Source: a bacterium
Lineage (GTDB): Bacteria > Desulfobacterota > DSWW01
Reading direction: 5' to 3'
Assembly (NCBI GenBank): GCA_030609865.1
Contig: JAUWSZ010000081.1
Location: forward strand, 1 to 7,850
DNA length: 7,850 bases
The translations under genes and the position numbers were made by a program. The notes under the pieces were generated by a model, which did no database searches, was not told the origin of the DNA, and saw only the letters and a list, made by a program, of their open reading frames with translations. Below, in pieces: positions 6,044-7,850 of this stretch; position 1 is the first letter of the stretch; each line of letters begins with the position of its first letter.

Positions 6044-7843
6044 ATGAGTATGATCTCCGAGGATACGATCGGAAAAATGTTCTGGAGCCGGGTGCGGCAA
6101 TACGGGCCCCGGGTGGCGCTTCGCGTGAAACGGGCAGGTCTCTGGCAGGACATCAGCTGGGAGGAATGGGGGAGGAACGTAAAGCAGTTCGCCATGGGCT
6201 TGATGGCGCTCGGGCTGAAGGAGAGGGAGAGAGTGGCTCTCCTGAGCGAAAACCGACCCGAGTGGGCCTACGCGGACCTGGCCGTACTGTCCGCCAATGC
6301 GGTCGACACCCCGATTTACACAACCAACACCCCCGAACAGGTCGAGCACATCGTCAAGGATTCCGGATCCCGGTTCATCGTCGTTTCGACGGAACAGCAG
6401 CTGGCGAAGGTCCAAGAGATCAAGGGCAATGTTCCGGACCTCGAGAAGGCGATCCTGATCGACCCGGAAGCGGAGCATACGGAAGATTGGATCCTTACGT
6501 TTGCCGAGGTCCAGGAACTCGGCGAGGCCCGGGGCGATTCGGCTGCCTTAGAGAAGCGGTTGGAGGAGGTCGAGACACAGGACCTTGCAACCCTGATCTA
6601 CACCTCCGGGACGACAGGGCCCCCGAAAGGGGTGATGCTCACCCACAACAACTTCATATCGAATGTCCAAGGGTCGCTGGAGGTACTTCCGCTCAGCGAA
6701 TCCGACATCGCCCTGAGCTTTCTCCCCCTGAGCCATTCCTTCGAACGTCTGGCAGGCTACTACACGCTTCTTGCGGGTGGCGGAACGATTGCCTACGCGG
6801 AAAGCATCGACACGGTGCCGGACAACATCCAGGAAGTACGTCCCACGGTCGTGTGCAGTGTGCCGCGCTTGTACGAGAAGATGCATGCCCGGGTGCTCAC
6901 GACGATCGAAACCGGTCCTGCCCTGAAGAAGAAGCTGTTCTCCTGGGGGATGGGTGTGGGCGGCGAGGTGAGCAAGCGAATCACCGCGAAGAAAGAGCTG
7001 CCCGGGGTCCTCAAGCTGAAATACAAGGTGGCTGACAAGGTGGTCTTCGAGAAGCTCCGGGCGAGGATGGGAGACCGCCTTCGTTTCTTCATCTCCGGCG
7101 GAGCACCCCTGGCGCGGGAGATCGCCGAGTTCTTCCATGCGGCGGGTATTCTCATCCTGGAGGGCTACGGGCTGACGGAGACCACCCCGGTGATCAGTGC
7201 GAATCGTCCCGACGCCTACAAGCTCGGTTCGGTCGGGCAGCCCCTGCCCAACCTGGAGGTCAGGATTGCCCCGGACGGAGAGATCCTCGTGAAAGGCCCG
7301 AGCATTATGAAGGGCTACTACAACCGTCCCGAGGAGACCCGGGAGGTGTTGACCGAGGACGGCTGGTTCGCCACCGGGGACATCGGCTACCTCGATCAGG
7401 ACAACTTCCTCTATATTACCGACCGGAAGAAGGACATTATCGTCACTGCCGGCGGGAAGAACATCGCTCCCCAGAACGTCGAGAATCTCCTCAAGTTGAA
7501 TCGGTTCATCGAGCAGGTCTGCATCATCGGAGACAAGCGCAGTTACTTGACCGCCCTGATCGGGCCGAGTTTTCCGGAACTGGAGGACTTTGCACGGGAG
7601 AACGGGATTCCTACCGAACCCCGGGAGCAGCTCATCGAGCACCCGCGGATCCAGCACCTTTTTCAGGAAGCCATCGACGAGGCCAACGCGCAGCTGGCCA
7701 GGTATGAAAGCATCAAGCGTTTTTCGGTCTTGCCCGTGGAGTTCAGCCAGGAGACCGGAGAGCTTACCCCGACCTTGAAGGTCAAGCGAAAGGTCGTGGG
7801 GGCCAAGTACAAAGAGCAGATCGACCGGATGTATGCTGAATGA
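6044..7843 (+). CDS. Long-chain acyl-CoA synthetase (AMP-forming, FAA1/FadD15-like)
   Basis: Converts fatty acid, ATP and CoA to acyl-CoA, AMP and pyrophosphate through an acyl-adenylate; this is the entry step of beta-oxidation. The 599 residues fit the 600-residue long-chain class rather than the shorter FadD/LcfA class. Motifs of the ANL superfamily are complete: the phosphate-binding loop YTSGTTGPPKGV (186-197), GYGLTETTPV (374-383), GWFATGDIGYLD (440-451) with the ribose-binding D446, and DRKKDIIVTAGGKN (460-473) at the hinge to the C-terminal domain. The C-terminal LTPTLKVKRK (574-583) probably supplies the catalytic lysine (K579). No signal peptide or membrane helix is evident; the enzyme is likely cytoplasmic or loosely membrane-bound. 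ATG 6044 is chosen because GAGGGG (6032-6037) precedes it by six bases; GTG 5963 in the same frame sits at the predicted transcription start and would add a non-conserved 27-residue tail. ATG 6050 is a close alternative. Fatty-acid chain-length range cannot be read from the sequence. Confidence 0.94.
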   Translation: MSMISEDTIGKMFWSRVRQYGPRVALRVKRAGLWQDISWEEWGRNVKQFAMGLMALGLKERERVALLSENRPEWAYADLAVLSANAVDTPIYTTNTPEQVEHIVKDSGSRFIVVSTEQQLAKVQEIKGNVPDLEKAILIDPEAEHTEDWILTFAEVQELGEARGDSAALEKRLEEVETQDLATLIYTSGTTGPPKGVMLTHNNFISNVQGSLEVLPLSESDIALSFLPLSHSFERLAGYYTLLAGGGTIAYAESIDTVPDNIQEVRPTVVCSVPRLYEKMHARVLTTIETGPALKKKLFSWGMGVGGEVSKRITAKKELPGVLKLKYKVADKVVFEKLRARMGDRLRFFISGGAPLAREIAEFFHAAGILILEGYGLTETTPVISANRPDAYKLGSVGQPLPNLEVRIAPDGEILVKGPSIMKGYYNRPEETREVLTEDGWFATGDIGYLDQDNFLYITDRKKDIIVTAGGKNIAPQNVENLLKLNRFIEQVCIIGDKRSYLTALIGPSFPELEDFARENGIPTEPREQLIEHPRIQHLFQEAIDEANAQLARYESIKRFSVLPVEFSQETGELTPTLKVKRKVVGAKYKEQIDRMYAE

Positions 7844-7850
7844 TCGATAA

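Noticed and set aside
7837..7850. TGAATGA half-box at the end of the window and an ATGA overlap (ATG 7840 over the synthetase stop) as an operator or the start of a coupled next gene
   Set aside because: The visible bases after TGAATGATCGA do not continue as TCATTCA, the half-box also occurs alone at 313-319 and 615-621, and only three codons of any next frame are visible with no clear ribosome site.
1..7850. CRISPR arrays, tRNA or rRNA genes, phage or secretion-system genes, toxin-antitoxin pairs
   Set aside because: I looked for regularly spaced repeats, cloverleaf-like stretches and small gene pairs in the gaps and saw none; the gaps contain only the repeat, promoter, operator and terminator signals listed.

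Overview
The window is a GC-rich segment that looks like an anaerobic, fatty-acid-oxidising bacterium of the Desulfobacterota (former Deltaproteobacteria), for example a sulfate reducer or syntroph. This rests on the gene set (ETF plus a membrane Fe-S/haem ETF:quinone oxidoreductase), the protein sequences as remembered, and an intergenic inverted-repeat element of a type I recall from that group. No database search was possible, so the taxonomic call is an inference.

Layout, all genes on the + strand. 1-495 is the 3' end of a CorC/HlyC (CNNM-like) CBS-domain protein. 496-890 is non-coding: it holds a 150-bp composite inverted-repeat element (520-669), a sigma70-like promoter (771-799) and a perfect TetR-type palindrome (802-819) over the predicted transcription start. 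Next come a TetR regulator closely resembling Bacillus FadR (891-1541), etfB (1649-2443), etfA (2515-3501) and a 697-residue fusion of a membrane haem-type domain with a ferredoxin and heterodisulfide-reductase-like module (3531-5624). This set reads as one operon that ends at a strong intrinsic terminator (5750-5791). A 419-nt gap then carries a second hairpin and a separate promoter (5929-5957) for a long-chain acyl-CoA synthetase of the 600-residue class (6044-7843).

Functionally the genes form a beta-oxidation support module. The synthetase activates long-chain fatty acids to acyl-CoA. Acyl-CoA dehydrogenases encoded elsewhere pass electrons to EtfAB. The membrane oxidoreductase takes them to the (mena)quinone pool. 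The TetR repressor probably senses long-chain acyl-CoA and represses its own operon through the palindrome. The striking point is that regulator, operator and target genes match the Firmicute FadR regulon in a genome that seems to belong to a distant phylum.

Most of the window is ordinary metabolism and I see no evidence of a wholly new system. The points most worth a second look are the FadR-type operator and regulator pair, the replaced cysteine in the first CCG domain of the oxidoreductase, and the nested repeat element.
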